NCBI GenBank assembly: GCA_036653715.1
Contig: JAVVTL010000020.1
Location: forward strand, 1-24,233
DNA length: 24,233 bases
Reading direction: 5' to 3'
Source of the DNA: Scatomorpha sp036653715
GTDB lineage: Bacteria; Bacillota; Clostridia; Oscillospirales; Oscillospiraceae
Part shown: positions 7,198-14,738 of the stretch, piece by piece
How positions within the stretch are numbered: position 1 is the first letter of the stretch
How the letters are laid out: each line of letters begins with the position of its first letter
The notes under the pieces: model-generated
What the model was told of the DNA's origin: nothing
What the model saw: only the letters and a program-made list of their open reading frames with translations
Databases searched by the model: none
Translations under genes and position numbers: made by a program

Positions 7198-7743
7198 TCA
7201 GTCCTTGCAGTTGTAGCCGGCTTCAAACAGCGCAACGTTCTTTGCGTTGTATTTGCCCTTGCCGGCCTTCTCGAAGTAACCGCACATGGCGTTTACAAAC
7301 TCATCCCTGGTAAACAGGGCCGTCTCGCGTATGACGGAGCCGAGCATGACAATGTTCGCGCTGTTCGGCTGTCCGAGGCCGTTTGCAAGCTCTGTCGCCG
7401 GGACCTTGACGATGGATATATCATCGCGGCCGTACTCGTAGTCATTGTCTACAATAGAGCTGTTCACGAAAATATGTCCGCCGGCAGGAATGGCGTCAAG
7501 ATACTTGTCAACTGACGGCTGGTTCATGGCAAGCACTATAACGGGGTGCTTGGCAAAGGGGCTGGCAATTTTTTTGTCGCTGATGACAACGTTGCAGTTG
7601 GCGGTGCCGCCGCGCATCTCGTTGCCATAGGAGGGCGACCATGTGAGATGGAGGCCGTTGTCGTATGCAGCTATAACGAGGAGCTTGCCGGCAGTCAAAA
7701 CTCCCTGACCGCCGAAGCCTGCGCAAATAATTTGCTTTTCCAT
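7198..7743 (-). CDS. 2-oxoacid:ferredoxin oxidoreductase, gamma subunit
   Basis: The 181 residues begin QIICAGFGGQGVLTAGKLL (from residue 4), the glycine-rich GFGGQG signature of the catalytic gamma domain. SYGNEMRGGTANCNVVIS follows at about 39-56, also a hallmark of this family. In four-subunit KorABCD/VorABCD enzymes this subunit packs against alpha and beta. The gene overlaps the beta gene stop by one base (TAATG), implying translational coupling. Substrate (2-oxoglutarate, branched-chain or another 2-oxoacid) is not decided by this subunit. Confidence 0.92.
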   Translation of the reverse strand: MEKQIICAGFGGQGVLTAGKLLVIAAYDNGLHLTWSPSYGNEMRGGTANCNVVISDKKIASPFAKHPVIVLAMNQPSVDKYLDAIPAGGHIFVNSSIVDNDYEYGRDDISIVKVPATELANGLGQPNSANIVMLGSVIRETALFTRDEFVNAMCGYFEKAGKGKYNAKNVALFEAGYNCKD

Positions 7744-8480
7744 TATTTGTCCCCTCCCCTATCAATGAATTCGCCGAGCGGATGGCGGGGAATAAGCTCA
7801 TTTTCAATGCGCTCCATAGCCTTTTGCGGCGTCAGGCCCCAGTTCGTCGGGCAGGGCACAAGGAATTCGACGAGCGTAAAGCCCTCGCCCCTTGCCTGCT
7901 TTTCAAGTGCCTTGCGGATATACTTTTTGGCCTGTGCGATACGCGCGGGAGAGGTGACGGCGGCGCGCGCAAGATAGGCAATGTCCATATTGCCCATAGC
8001 TCTGACAACGTCAAAGGTCTTTCCGTCAACGCTCGGGTCGCGTCCTGCCTGTGTCGAGGCGCTCTTCTGGTTCGGCTCGGTAGTCGGGGCCATCTGACCG
8101 CCTGTCATGGCAAACAGGTTGTTGTTCATTACAAAGAAGGTCACATTTTCGTCGCGCATTGCGGCAGTCATTGTCTCGCCCATGCCGATTGCATAGGCGC
8201 CGCCGTCTCCGGCTATCGTGAAAATGTACTTGTCGGGGCGAACATGCTTCATCGCCGTCATCGCCGCGCCCATTTTCCCGTGAGGGGGCACAACAACGTC
8301 AAGATTCATCGAATACTGGAACATATGGTTGCAGCCTATATCCGAACAGGCAATGCAATCACCTAAGACACCCATCTCGGTAAGCACTTCTCCAAGAAGC
8401 CTGTCAAAGATGGAGTGTCCGCAACCGGGGCAAAACGTGTTTTCGCATTTCATAACCGCAGGAGCTTTTTTTGCAGCCAT
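7743..8480 (-). CDS. 2-oxoacid:ferredoxin oxidoreductase, beta (TPP-binding) subunit
   Basis: The 245 residues show FCPGCGHSIFDRLL (16-29), then SDIGCNHMF and PPHGKMGAAMTAMKHV. The thiamine diphosphate and Mg site is GDGGAYAIGMGE (91-102) to VMNNNLFAMTGGQMAPTT (117-134). The C-terminal NWGLTPQKAMERIEN is typical of Kor/Vor-type beta chains. The enzyme oxidatively decarboxylates a 2-oxoacid with CoA to acyl-CoA, CO2 and two reduced ferredoxins. The start is ATG 8480, with GAGGAGG upstream inside the alpha gene end. Alpha and beta genes are separated by one base. Confidence 0.93.
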   Translation of the reverse strand: MAAKKAPAVMKCENTFCPGCGHSIFDRLLGEVLTEMGVLGDCIACSDIGCNHMFQYSMNLDVVVPPHGKMGAAMTAMKHVRPDKYIFTIAGDGGAYAIGMGETMTAAMRDENVTFFVMNNNLFAMTGGQMAPTTEPNQKSASTQAGRDPSVDGKTFDVVRAMGNMDIAYLARAAVTSPARIAQAKKYIRKALEKQARGEGFTLVEFLVPCPTNWGLTPQKAMERIENELIPRHPLGEFIDRGGDK

Positions 8481-8481
8481 G

Positions 8482-9558
8482 TCAGAACACCTCCTCTTCC
8501 TTTATCTTGCCGGCAAGGATGTCCTTCGCAAATGCGACAAGCTCCTCCTGCTCCGGCACGTTCTGCGCCGCAGCATATGTGTACGCCGGTATTTTTCCGC
8601 CGCTTGCGAGAATAACGTCTTCACGCATTTGGCCCATCATGTTAAGTTCGACGGTGACAAGCGCCTTCACGCTGCCCGTGAGCTGCTTGAACGCCTTTTT
8701 GGGGAAGGGCCACAGCACTATCGGGCGAATCAGTCCGAGCTTTATTCCCTGCTCGCGAGCCATACGCACGGCGCCCTCGGCAATTCTTGAGGAAATGCCG
8801 TACGCCACAAAGACAAGCTCCGCGTCCTCGGTCTCAATCGACTCCCAACGCTGCTCCTCGTCCTGTATTTTGCGCATCTTTGCGATGTATTCCTTGTTCC
8901 ACTGGTTTATCTCCTGGAAATATGTGCAGTCGGTGATGACCTTGTTTGCCTCGCCGGGTTTGCAGCCCTTGAGCGCCCAGGGGGCGTCGTCTATAGAGCG
9001 GAACTTTGGCTCGGGAAGCTCGCAGGGCTCCATCATCTGTCCCACGCCGGCATCGGAGAGGATGACGACGGGGTGCATATATTTTTCGGACATCTCAAAC
9101 GCGTTATATGCCATGTCCACATTTTCCTGAGCGCAGTTCGGGGCGAGGACTATGAGCTTATAGTCGCCGTTTCCGCCGCCCTTGCAGACCTGCCAATAGT
9201 TGTCCTGACCGGCGCAGATATAGCCGTCGCCGATTCCGAAGCGCTGAACGCAGACTATGACGGCGGGAAGACCGGCCGAGACGATGTAGGCTATGCCCTC
9301 CTGCTTCAGTGAAAATCCCGGGCCGGACGAGGACGTCATCGCTCTCGCGCCGAGGGCGCTTGCCGCCATGACCATGTTTATGCCCGCTATCTCGGATTCT
9401 CCCTGGATGAATACCCCTCCGACCTCTTTCTGACGGAAGGACATGTTTTCCAATATCTCGGTCTGAGGCGTTATCGGATAGCCCGCGTAAAAACGGCAAC
9501 CGCCGCGAATGGCTCCCTCAACGAGTGCCTCGTTTCCTTTCAGTAAAACTGTTTCCAT
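8482..9558 (-). CDS. 2-oxoacid:ferredoxin oxidoreductase, alpha subunit
   Basis: The 358 residues begin ETVLLKGNEALVEGAIRGGC, with the YPITPQTEI motif at 27-35, QGESEIAGINMVMAASALGARAMTSSSGPGFSL (cited in parts; about 52-84) and a transketolase-C-like domain from about 240 (ELVFVAYGISSRIAEGAVRMA). This is the standard alpha (KorA/VorB) chain that builds the TPP cleft with beta. The length is normal for a non-fused alpha chain. The ribosome binding site GAGGG is rather far from ATG 9558, but the family N-terminus supports the start. It follows the ferredoxin gene by 21 bases. Confidence 0.92.
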   Translation of the reverse strand: METVLLKGNEALVEGAIRGGCRFYAGYPITPQTEILENMSFRQKEVGGVFIQGESEIAGINMVMAASALGARAMTSSSGPGFSLKQEGIAYIVSAGLPAVIVCVQRFGIGDGYICAGQDNYWQVCKGGGNGDYKLIVLAPNCAQENVDMAYNAFEMSEKYMHPVVILSDAGVGQMMEPCELPEPKFRSIDDAPWALKGCKPGEANKVITDCTYFQEINQWNKEYIAKMRKIQDEEQRWESIETEDAELVFVAYGISSRIAEGAVRMAREQGIKLGLIRPIVLWPFPKKAFKQLTGSVKALVTVELNMMGQMREDVILASGGKIPAYTYAAAQNVPEQEELVAFAKDILAGKIKEEEVF

Positions 9559-9579
9559 TAAGCTGTATTCCCTCTTTTC

Positions 9580-9777
9580 TTACAGAATTTCGTAGACAAG
9601 ATCCGGGCACATCGTGTAGCACGTCCCACAGCCTATACACAGGTCGTGGTTGACGGTTACGGTGACATAGCCCTTCTTGTTCGTGTAATTCGAAACGCTT
9701 ATCGCTTTCTTCGGGCAGTTCGCTACACAGAGATAACAACCCTTGCAGCGCTCAACGCTGAGCTTGACTTTTTCCAC
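9580..9777 (-). CDS. 2-oxoacid:ferredoxin oxidoreductase, delta subunit (2x4Fe-4S ferredoxin)
   Basis: The 65 residues hold two complete cluster motifs, CKGCYLCVANCP (11-22) and CIGCGTCYTMCP (47-58), the layout of the small delta subunit that carries electrons from the TPP site to free ferredoxin. The start is GTG 9777 with AGGAG eight bases upstream. It is the first oxidoreductase gene of the operon, as is common for kor/vor clusters (delta-alpha-beta-gamma). Confidence 0.93.
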   Translation of the reverse strand: MEKVKLSVERCKGCYLCVANCPKKAISVSNYTNKKGYVTVTVNHDLCIGCGTCYTMCPDLVYEIL

Positions 9778-9812
9778 GGTAATTCTCCTAACATATATAT
9801 TTGCCGAGCGAG

Positions 9813-9836
9813 CAGGTTCTGCCGCGGCAGTACCTG
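9813..9836. other. Near-perfect palindrome just after the MFS gene
   Basis: CAGGTTCTGCCG (9813-9824) faces CGGCAGTACCTG (9825-9836), with 11 of 12 positions complementary and almost no loop. It begins 3 bases past the MFS stop. No T tract follows on the sense strand. It is perhaps a partial terminator or processing stem that sets the ratio of transporter to enzyme. Confidence 0.5.
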
Positions 9837-9839
9837 ACG

Positions 9840-11105
9840 TTACATAACCTTGAGCTTGTAGGACTCGGTCTTTTTCCAGTGCAGCATGGCAAGCATGAGG
9901 ATGACGCCGAGCACTGCGGAGACAAGGCCGTAAATGAATATGTATGTGTATCCGGCGGCGCCGAACTTATCGAGCCAGCTGCCGAAAAGCACATGCTGAT
10001 AGATGTCGGGGGAATAGCCGAGCATTGTGCCCATTCCGATGGCAGCCGCAGTGTAGACGCGCGGCACCTTGCCCTCGGAAATAATGGCGTACTGCAGGCC
10101 CATGCCGACGTTGTTGAAAAACGCGAGCATCAGCAGCAGGCCGACCATGAAGGTGACTGTGCGAAGGCCGTTCGGAAGGAATATGACCAAGACTATGGAT
10201 ACAGCCATAAACGCGAAGCTGACGACCATGACCTTTGCGATTGAGCCTATGCGGTCCGCGGTTTTTCCGCCGAGAGGTCCGGCGATAAAGCGCATACCGT
10301 ATTGTCTCACGATTGCAAGCACGCCGCCGAAAACCACGGAGACGCCAAGGACGTCGCTGAAGTACGGGGTGAAGTACTGCATCGAGATGTTTGTGGAATA
10401 GAGGAAGAACATGAGTCCGCCGAAGAACCAAACACCCTTTTCCTTCGCAACTACGCCAAAAGCCTTGAAAACATTTGTCTCCTCGGCCTTTTCGTCCTCG
10501 CAGACGGTGGGAGTGGCCTTGAGGCAGAAGTAAGAGAGTATGCTGAAAACCACGATGACAACAGCAAAGCCGACAAAGACGACCTGCATGCCGTAGGCGG
10601 GGTTTGTCTCCGCATACTTGTCGTAAAGGAAAATTCCGAGAACGTTTACTATCAGATAGCCAAGGCCCATTGCCGCCGCGTAAAGGCCGTTTATCGTTCC
10701 CTGCTGGGAGTCGGAGCCGAGCAGTCGTATTGCTTTGAAAAGGCTGCCCCAAATCATGAACAGCGTGGAGAAAACCACGACAACCCATGCGATGAGAACC
10801 ATGGTATAGGACGGGAAGAACGCGAGCACAAGGCACGCCGCCGCCGTGAACATCGGGGAAATAAGTATGATTTTTTTGTAATCAAACTTTTCCGCTAAAA
10901 TTCCGCCAATACCCGGTGTGAGAACCTCGCCCAGACCATAGATGGTCATTGTCAGGCCGAGCTGCGCGTTTGTGGTGCCGGTAAGCGCAATCATACCGTC
11001 ATAGAAGATACTCTTGATGTACGGGATACTGTAAATTGCCGCATATGCAACGCCCATTATCAGGATTGTCACATACGCTCTTGTGCTGATTTTACCAGTT
11101 TTCAA
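9840..11105 (-). CDS. Major facilitator superfamily transporter
   Basis: The 421 residues contain 12 hydrophobic helices in two sets of six, separated by a charged central loop at about 195-220 (CEDEKAEETN). A motif-A-like sequence occurs in each half after helix 2 and helix 8 (GGILAEKFDYKK at about 66-77; GPLGGKTADRIG). The start is TTG 11105, with AGGGAG about nine bases upstream; no in-frame ATG is closer. As first gene of the operon with the 2-oxoacid oxidoreductase, it probably imports the substrate or exports the product, for instance in carboxylate exchange. The specificity is not visible. Two transporters (MFS and SSS) in one operon suggest an uptake plus efflux/exchange pair. Confidence 0.88.
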   Translation of the reverse strand: MKTGKISTRAYVTILIMGVAYAAIYSIPYIKSIFYDGMIALTGTTNAQLGLTMTIYGLGEVLTPGIGGILAEKFDYKKIILISPMFTAAACLVLAFFPSYTMVLIAWVVVVFSTLFMIWGSLFKAIRLLGSDSQQGTINGLYAAAMGLGYLIVNVLGIFLYDKYAETNPAYGMQVVFVGFAVVIVVFSILSYFCLKATPTVCEDEKAEETNVFKAFGVVAKEKGVWFFGGLMFFLYSTNISMQYFTPYFSDVLGVSVVFGGVLAIVRQYGMRFIAGPLGGKTADRIGSIAKVMVVSFAFMAVSIVLVIFLPNGLRTVTFMVGLLLMLAFFNNVGMGLQYAIISEGKVPRVYTAAAIGMGTMLGYSPDIYQHVLFGSWLDKFGAAGYTYIFIYGLVSAVLGVILMLAMLHWKKTESYKLKVM

Positions 11106-11190
11106 ACCTTCATCTCCCTATTTTTTTCTTAAACTCTCTCTATCATTCCGCAACCGGCTCCTCTTGCCGGCAACAAAACTTGACAGTATA

Positions 11191-11259
11191 TTCTTAACAG
11201 GCTTGCGGCCTTGTGTAAATAGTTTCGGCCCATGTATTATCGGGAGAGTGAATGTATAC
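11191..11259 (-). promoter_or_regulatory. Putative MFS-operon promoter with GTATAC-type boxes
   Basis: On the minus strand: GTATAC (11259-11254), 14 bases, TAATAC (11239-11234, degenerate box), 14 bases, TTTACA (11219-11214, -35), 17 bases, TAAGAA (11196-11191, poor -10). The layout resembles the three GTATAC promoters, but with one extra base between boxes and a weak -10. A 9-bp inverted repeat (11258-11266 with 11279-11287) overlaps the distal box. Confidence 0.4.
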
Positions 11260-11321
11260 AAACCGACCGGGGTAATTCTCGGTTTGTCGGGAATTTTATT
11301 TCTTTGGTGCGAATTTCGTGT

Positions 11322-11327
11322 TATACT
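11322..11327 (+). promoter_or_regulatory. -10 element of the esterase operon
   Basis: TATACT lies at 11322-11327, with only a weak -35 (TTTCTT, 11299-11304, 17-base spacer). Transcription would start at about 11334. An ATG at 11335 would then be at the very 5' end, which supports the downstream start at 11380. Confidence 0.45.
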
Positions 11328-11379
11328 ATAGTAAATGCGCGCATCCTTTTGTCCGCATAATAAAAATCTTGGAGGCCCC

Positions 11380-12267
11380 ATGCCGGCTTTAATATCTCTG
11401 CTCCTCCGCGAGCAAATACGGCTTTTCAAGCCCCTTTTCACAAAATTCAGCGTCTCGGACTCCCGCGCTTTTCAGGAGGCGCTCGGCGACCTCGGCGCAA
11501 AGGTCGTATCCGACAGCGTCCGCTTTACCGATTTTGAAATAGGCGACGTCCCCGCCTGCGCCGCGACACCGATAGCGCTCGCCAATAACGACCGCCGTGC
11601 GCTCCTGTATCTCCACGGCGGCGGCTATGTTGCGGGGAGCCTCGGCTACGCCCGCGGTTTTGCCGGCACATTGGCAGACGCCGTCGGCATCCGAACGCTC
11701 TGCATCGGCTACCGTCTTGCGCCGGAGCACCCCTTCCCCGCCGCGCTTGAGGACGCTTTCGCCGCCTACGAATACCTGCTCTCCCAAGGCTGCCGCGCGG
11801 ACGACATCTCGCTCATCGGCGAGTCCGCCGGCGGAGGACTTATCCTTGCCCTCTGCCTCAAGCTCAAGGCAATGGGTATGCCGCTCCCCTCCCGCCTCAT
11901 CCCGCTCTCCCCCTGGACCGACCTCACGCTGAGCGGGAAAAGCTATGAGACAAACCTCAAGGCGGACATATCCCTCACCCACGCCGAGATTGACGGCTTT
12001 GTGGAGGCCTACGCGCCGCCGGACACGCGCGACCCGCTCGTCTCCCCGCTCTTTGGCGACTTTGCGGGCTTTCCGCCCTGTTTTATATTCGTCGGCGGCG
12101 ACGAGCTGCTGCTGAGCGACTCCGTCATGCTCGCGGACAGGCTTCGCGCCGCAGGCGTCAACTGCTCACTCACGGTCGAGGACGGCATGTGGCACGGCTA
12201 TGTGCTCTACGGCGTGCCCGAGGCCGTCGCCGCTCTTGCGGAGATAAAAAAGTTTTTGGAGGAATAA
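11380..12267 (+). CDS. Alpha/beta hydrolase, hormone-sensitive-lipase-type esterase
   Basis: The 295-residue form from ATG 11380 shows the HGGG oxyanion-hole motif (79-82) and YRLAPEHPFPAALEDA (111-126). The nucleophile is in GESAG with Ser149, the acid in GGDELLLSD with Asp241, and the base is His272 in MWHGY. All elements of the HSL (bacterial class IV) esterase family are intact, predicting hydrolysis of short acyl esters in the cytoplasm. The start was chosen for TTGGAGG four bases ahead; ATG 11335 sits at the predicted transcript start. It is the first gene of a three-gene operon with an acyltransferase and a membrane zinc-ribbon protein, so esters may be both made and cut by this operon; that is inference. 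Confidence 0.88.
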   Translation: MPALISLLLREQIRLFKPLFTKFSVSDSRAFQEALGDLGAKVVSDSVRFTDFEIGDVPACAATPIALANNDRRALLYLHGGGYVAGSLGYARGFAGTLADAVGIRTLCIGYRLAPEHPFPAALEDAFAAYEYLLSQGCRADDISLIGESAGGGLILALCLKLKAMGMPLPSRLIPLSPWTDLTLSGKSYETNLKADISLTHAEIDGFVEAYAPPDTRDPLVSPLFGDFAGFPPCFIFVGGDELLLSDSVMLADRLRAAGVNCSLTVEDGMWHGYVLYGVPEAVAALAEIKKFLEE

Positions 12268-12270
12268 GGC

Positions 12271-13554
12271 ATGGCTAACAAGCCCGGAGCTTGGATGAAG
12301 CTGGACAACGCGGCTAAAATATATCCGTCCACTATGCGCCGCAACTGGATGTCCATGTTTCGCATGTCCGCAGTCCTAACGGAGCCTGTGGACGGCGAGC
12401 TGCTCACACAGGCACTGCGCCAAACTCTCCCGCGATTTCCCGGGACCTCCGTCCATCTCAGGCGCGGCATGTTCTGGTTCTACTACGAGCACGCGGACGG
12501 CATCCCGCCCGTCGGACCCGACGTGACAAACCCCTGCGTCCGCATAAATCTGCACGAAAACGGGCGCTTCATGTTTCGCGTGCGCTTCCACGATTGCCGC
12601 ATCGCCGTCGAGACCTTTCACGGGCTGACGGACGGGCACGGCGGACTCTGCTTCATCAAAACACTCGTCGCCGAGTATCTCACGCTGCGCTACGCAGCCG
12701 TTATCCCCCGCGACGCCGCCATACTTGACTGCTCCGAGCCGCCGAAGCCCTCCGAGCTTGAGGACGCGTTCCTGCGATATGCGACCCCGCATGCGGCCGC
12801 AAGGGACGAAAAGGACGCCTATTATATCAGAGGCGAAAAGGAACCGCCGGACGTCGTGCATATCACCACCGGCATGATACCCGTGGCGGAGGTGCTCGAG
12901 CGCGCAAAGGCCAAGGGCGTCACTCTGACGCAATATCTCACCGCCGTGCTCCTTCTTGCCGTGGACACCGTCCAGCGCCGAAACGTCAAGCAGGAACGCC
13001 GCCTTCGCCTCGTCAGGGTGAGCGTCCCCGTAAATCTCCGTTCCTTTTTCCCGAGCGAGACCCTGCGGAATTTCTCGCTTTTCGTGAACGTCGGCATAGA
13101 CCCGCGCCTCGGCACCTACAGCTTTGACGAGATGCTGAACGCCGTCCACAGCACCATGCGCCACGACGCGACGGAGAAAAACCTGCGCGCCCGCTTTTCC
13201 GCCAACGTCCGCTCGGAGAAAAACATTTTTCTCCGCGTTATGCCGCTCTTCCTCAAAAACCTTGTCCTGCGCGTTGCCGTCTCCCGCATCGGGGACAGGA
13301 AGGCCTCCACAACGCTCACGAATCTCGGCCGCGTCACCCTGCCGCCGGAGATGTCACGCTATGTCACTCGGCTTGACGTCATGCTCGGGCCGCTCTCGCG
13401 AAGCCGTGTCATGTGCGCCGCGCTGTCCTACAACGGCACCCTCTATTTTACCTTTACCCGCACGATAACCGACAGCTCGGTTGAGCGGGAATTTTTCCGC
13501 CGACTTGTGCGGCTCGGCATACACGTCAAGCTTGAAAGCAACAATCAGTGGTAG
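12271..13554 (+). CDS. Alcohol-acetyltransferase-like / condensation-domain-fold acyltransferase
   Basis: The 427 residues show the HxxxDG catalytic motif as HGLTDG (117-122), followed by GHGG, and a C-terminal half with SVPVNLRSFFPSETLRNF (about 250-267). The latter is typical of the chloramphenicol-acetyltransferase/condensation superfamily, where His is the general base. No signal peptide or membrane helix is visible. The likely role is transfer of an acyl group from CoA to an alcohol or lipid acceptor; neither donor nor acceptor is readable. It begins 3 bases after the esterase stop, with GGAGG inside the esterase end (tight coupling). The family often travels with an esterase and a DUF6320 protein in Firmicutes, as far as I recall. 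Confidence 0.75.
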   Translation: MANKPGAWMKLDNAAKIYPSTMRRNWMSMFRMSAVLTEPVDGELLTQALRQTLPRFPGTSVHLRRGMFWFYYEHADGIPPVGPDVTNPCVRINLHENGRFMFRVRFHDCRIAVETFHGLTDGHGGLCFIKTLVAEYLTLRYAAVIPRDAAILDCSEPPKPSELEDAFLRYATPHAAARDEKDAYYIRGEKEPPDVVHITTGMIPVAEVLERAKAKGVTLTQYLTAVLLLAVDTVQRRNVKQERRLRLVRVSVPVNLRSFFPSETLRNFSLFVNVGIDPRLGTYSFDEMLNAVHSTMRHDATEKNLRARFSANVRSEKNIFLRVMPLFLKNLVLRVAVSRIGDRKASTTLTNLGRVTLPPEMSRYVTRLDVMLGPLSRSRVMCAALSYNGTLYFTFTRTITDSSVEREFFRRLVRLGIHVKLESNNQW

Positions 13555-13566
13555 GAGGCATACAAA

Positions 13567-14274
13567 ATGTCATATTGCGTAAACTGCGGAGTTGAGCTGG
13601 ACGTCGGCGAAAAGCTCTGCCCGCTCTGCGGCACGGAGGTCATAAATCCCCGCGCCCCATGGAGCGAGACGAGCACGCGCCCCTACCCGCCCGCCGTGGA
13701 CTCCATTCTTCACCGCGTGGACAGGCGCTACGCCGCGTCGCTCCTGAGCGCCTCGCTCCTGCTCGCCGTCGCGGTGACAGTCCTCTGCGACCTGCTCACC
13801 ACCCGCCGCATATCCTGGTCCATCTATGTCCTCGCCTCGGGAGCCGTGCTCGCCGTTTGGGTGATTCTCCCGCTGTACGCAAGGAAATACCGCAGAATGC
13901 TGTTTCTCTCGCTCGACTGCGCGGCGACGCTCATGTTTTTCCTCGCCATATTCCTCGCAAACGGCGCAGATTGGGCCATAGCGGTCGCAGTGCCGATTTC
14001 GGCCTCGCTCTCCGTGCTGCTGCTGACGCTGGCATATCTTTTCCGAAACGGACGCGGGCGCAAATTTTTGGCGCGGCTCGGACTTATCCTCCTCGCCATC
14101 GGCATACTGGCGCTCGCTGTCGAGATATCCTTTGACCTGCATCTGCGCTCCTGCGTGTTCCTTGGCTGGTCGCCCTATGTTCTGACAACCTGCGTCATTC
14201 TCGCCGTGACAACGCAGATAATCCAGCACCGCAAAAATTTCATGCTTGAGATTGAAAAGCGTCTTTTCTATTGA
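13567..14274 (+). CDS. Zinc-ribbon multi-pass membrane protein (DUF6320-like)
   Basis: The 235 residues start with a zinc ribbon, C4-x2-C7 and C18-x2-C21 (CVNCG and CPLCG). After a linker with Tyr/Pro, about six membrane helices follow from about residue 58 (SLLSASLLLAVAVTVLCDLL, ISWSIYVLASGAVLAVWVIL and so on). The function is unknown. The resemblance to DUF6320 proteins is from memory of similar N-termini next to acyltransferases. ATG 13567 is 12 bases after the preceding stop, whose TAG is part of the TAGGAGG ribosome binding site, so it is coupled to the acyltransferase. It may tether the cytosolic acyltransferase/esterase to the membrane; this is speculation. Confidence 0.65.
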   Translation: MSYCVNCGVELDVGEKLCPLCGTEVINPRAPWSETSTRPYPPAVDSILHRVDRRYAASLLSASLLLAVAVTVLCDLLTTRRISWSIYVLASGAVLAVWVILPLYARKYRRMLFLSLDCAATLMFFLAIFLANGADWAIAVAVPISASLSVLLLTLAYLFRNGRGRKFLARLGLILLAIGILALAVEISFDLHLRSCVFLGWSPYVLTTCVILAVTTQIIQHRKNFMLEIEKRLFY

Positions 14275-14296
14275 GGCCGCGCTTTTTGACGGCGGC

Positions 14297-14325
14297 TTGA
14301 CAAATATGTCAAAAATCGGTAGAAT
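14297..14325 (+). promoter_or_regulatory. Sigma-A-type promoter of the metal sensor with overlapping palindrome
   Basis: TTGACA (14297-14302), a 17-base spacer and TAGAAT (14320-14325) make a strong consensus-like promoter. The -35 is one arm of a perfect inverted repeat TTGACA-AATA-TGTCAA (14297-14312), a good operator candidate for repression by occlusion. It lacks the G-tract expected of many CsoR/RcnR operators. Confidence 0.75.
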
Positions 14326-14343
14326 CCTCATGAGGTGATGGAA

Positions 14344-14676
14344 ATGTCCGAGCACGAGCATGAACACATTGCGGAGGATGGGACCGTCTATTCCCATGCC
14401 CACCCGCACAAGCACGAGCACACCCAGACCAAGGCCGTGGTCAACAGGCTCTCCCGAGCCATAGGCCACCTCGAATCCGTCAAAAAAATGGTGGAGGACG
14501 GACGCGACTGCTCCGAGGTTTTGGTACAGCTCGCCGCCGTGCGCTCCGCCCTGAACAACACCGCCAAAATCATCCTCAAGGACCATATAGAGCACTGCAT
14601 GGTCGATGCCCTCGCCACCGGCGATTCCGCAGAGATAGCCGAGCTGAACAAGGCAATCGAACAGTTTATGACCTGA
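14344..14676 (+). CDS. CsoR/RcnR/FrmR-family metal-sensing repressor with His-rich N-terminus
   Basis: The 110 residues carry the all-helical DUF156 fold from about residue 30: VNRLSRAIGHLESVKKMVEDG, cited in part, then DCSEVLVQLAAVRSAL. The ligand triad is Cys56, His81, Cys85, with the same 25 and 4 spacing as Cys36/His61/Cys65 of CsoR, so copper(I) binding is plausible. Residues 4-26 contain eight histidines (HEHEH and HAHPHKHEH), unusual for CsoR proper and suggestive of extra Ni, Zn or Cu binding. The start is ATG 14344 with GAGGTG six bases ahead; the frame could begin upstream at GTG 14335, but that overlaps the ribosome binding site. No metal exporter or chaperone gene adjoins it, so its target is elsewhere. 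Confidence 0.85.
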   Translation: MSEHEHEHIAEDGTVYSHAHPHKHEHTQTKAVVNRLSRAIGHLESVKKMVEDGRDCSEVLVQLAAVRSALNNTAKIILKDHIEHCMVDALATGDSAEIAELNKAIEQFMT

Positions 14677-14687
14677 CAAAACAAACG

Positions 14688-14729
14688 AAAAAATTACCGT
14701 GAGCGCATTTGCGTCCACGGTAATTTTTT
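14688..14729. terminator. Bidirectional rho-independent terminator
   Basis: AAAAAATTACCGTG (14688-14701) pairs perfectly with 14716-14729 around a 14-base loop that can itself partly pair. T tracts flank both sides. It serves the metal sensor (+) and the VOC gene (-). Confidence 0.88.
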
Positions 14730-14738
14730 ACTTGTTGC

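Noticed and set aside
11335..11379. Longer esterase starting at ATG 11335
   Set aside because: The ATG would be at the predicted transcript start, whereas ATG 11380 has GGAGG ahead of it.
13570..14718. Long antisense frame (382 codons) opposite the DUF6320-like and metal-sensor genes
   Set aside because: Low-complexity Glu/Gly/His-rich translation, typical of the reverse strand of real genes; it also crosses the strong promoter and terminator of the metal sensor.
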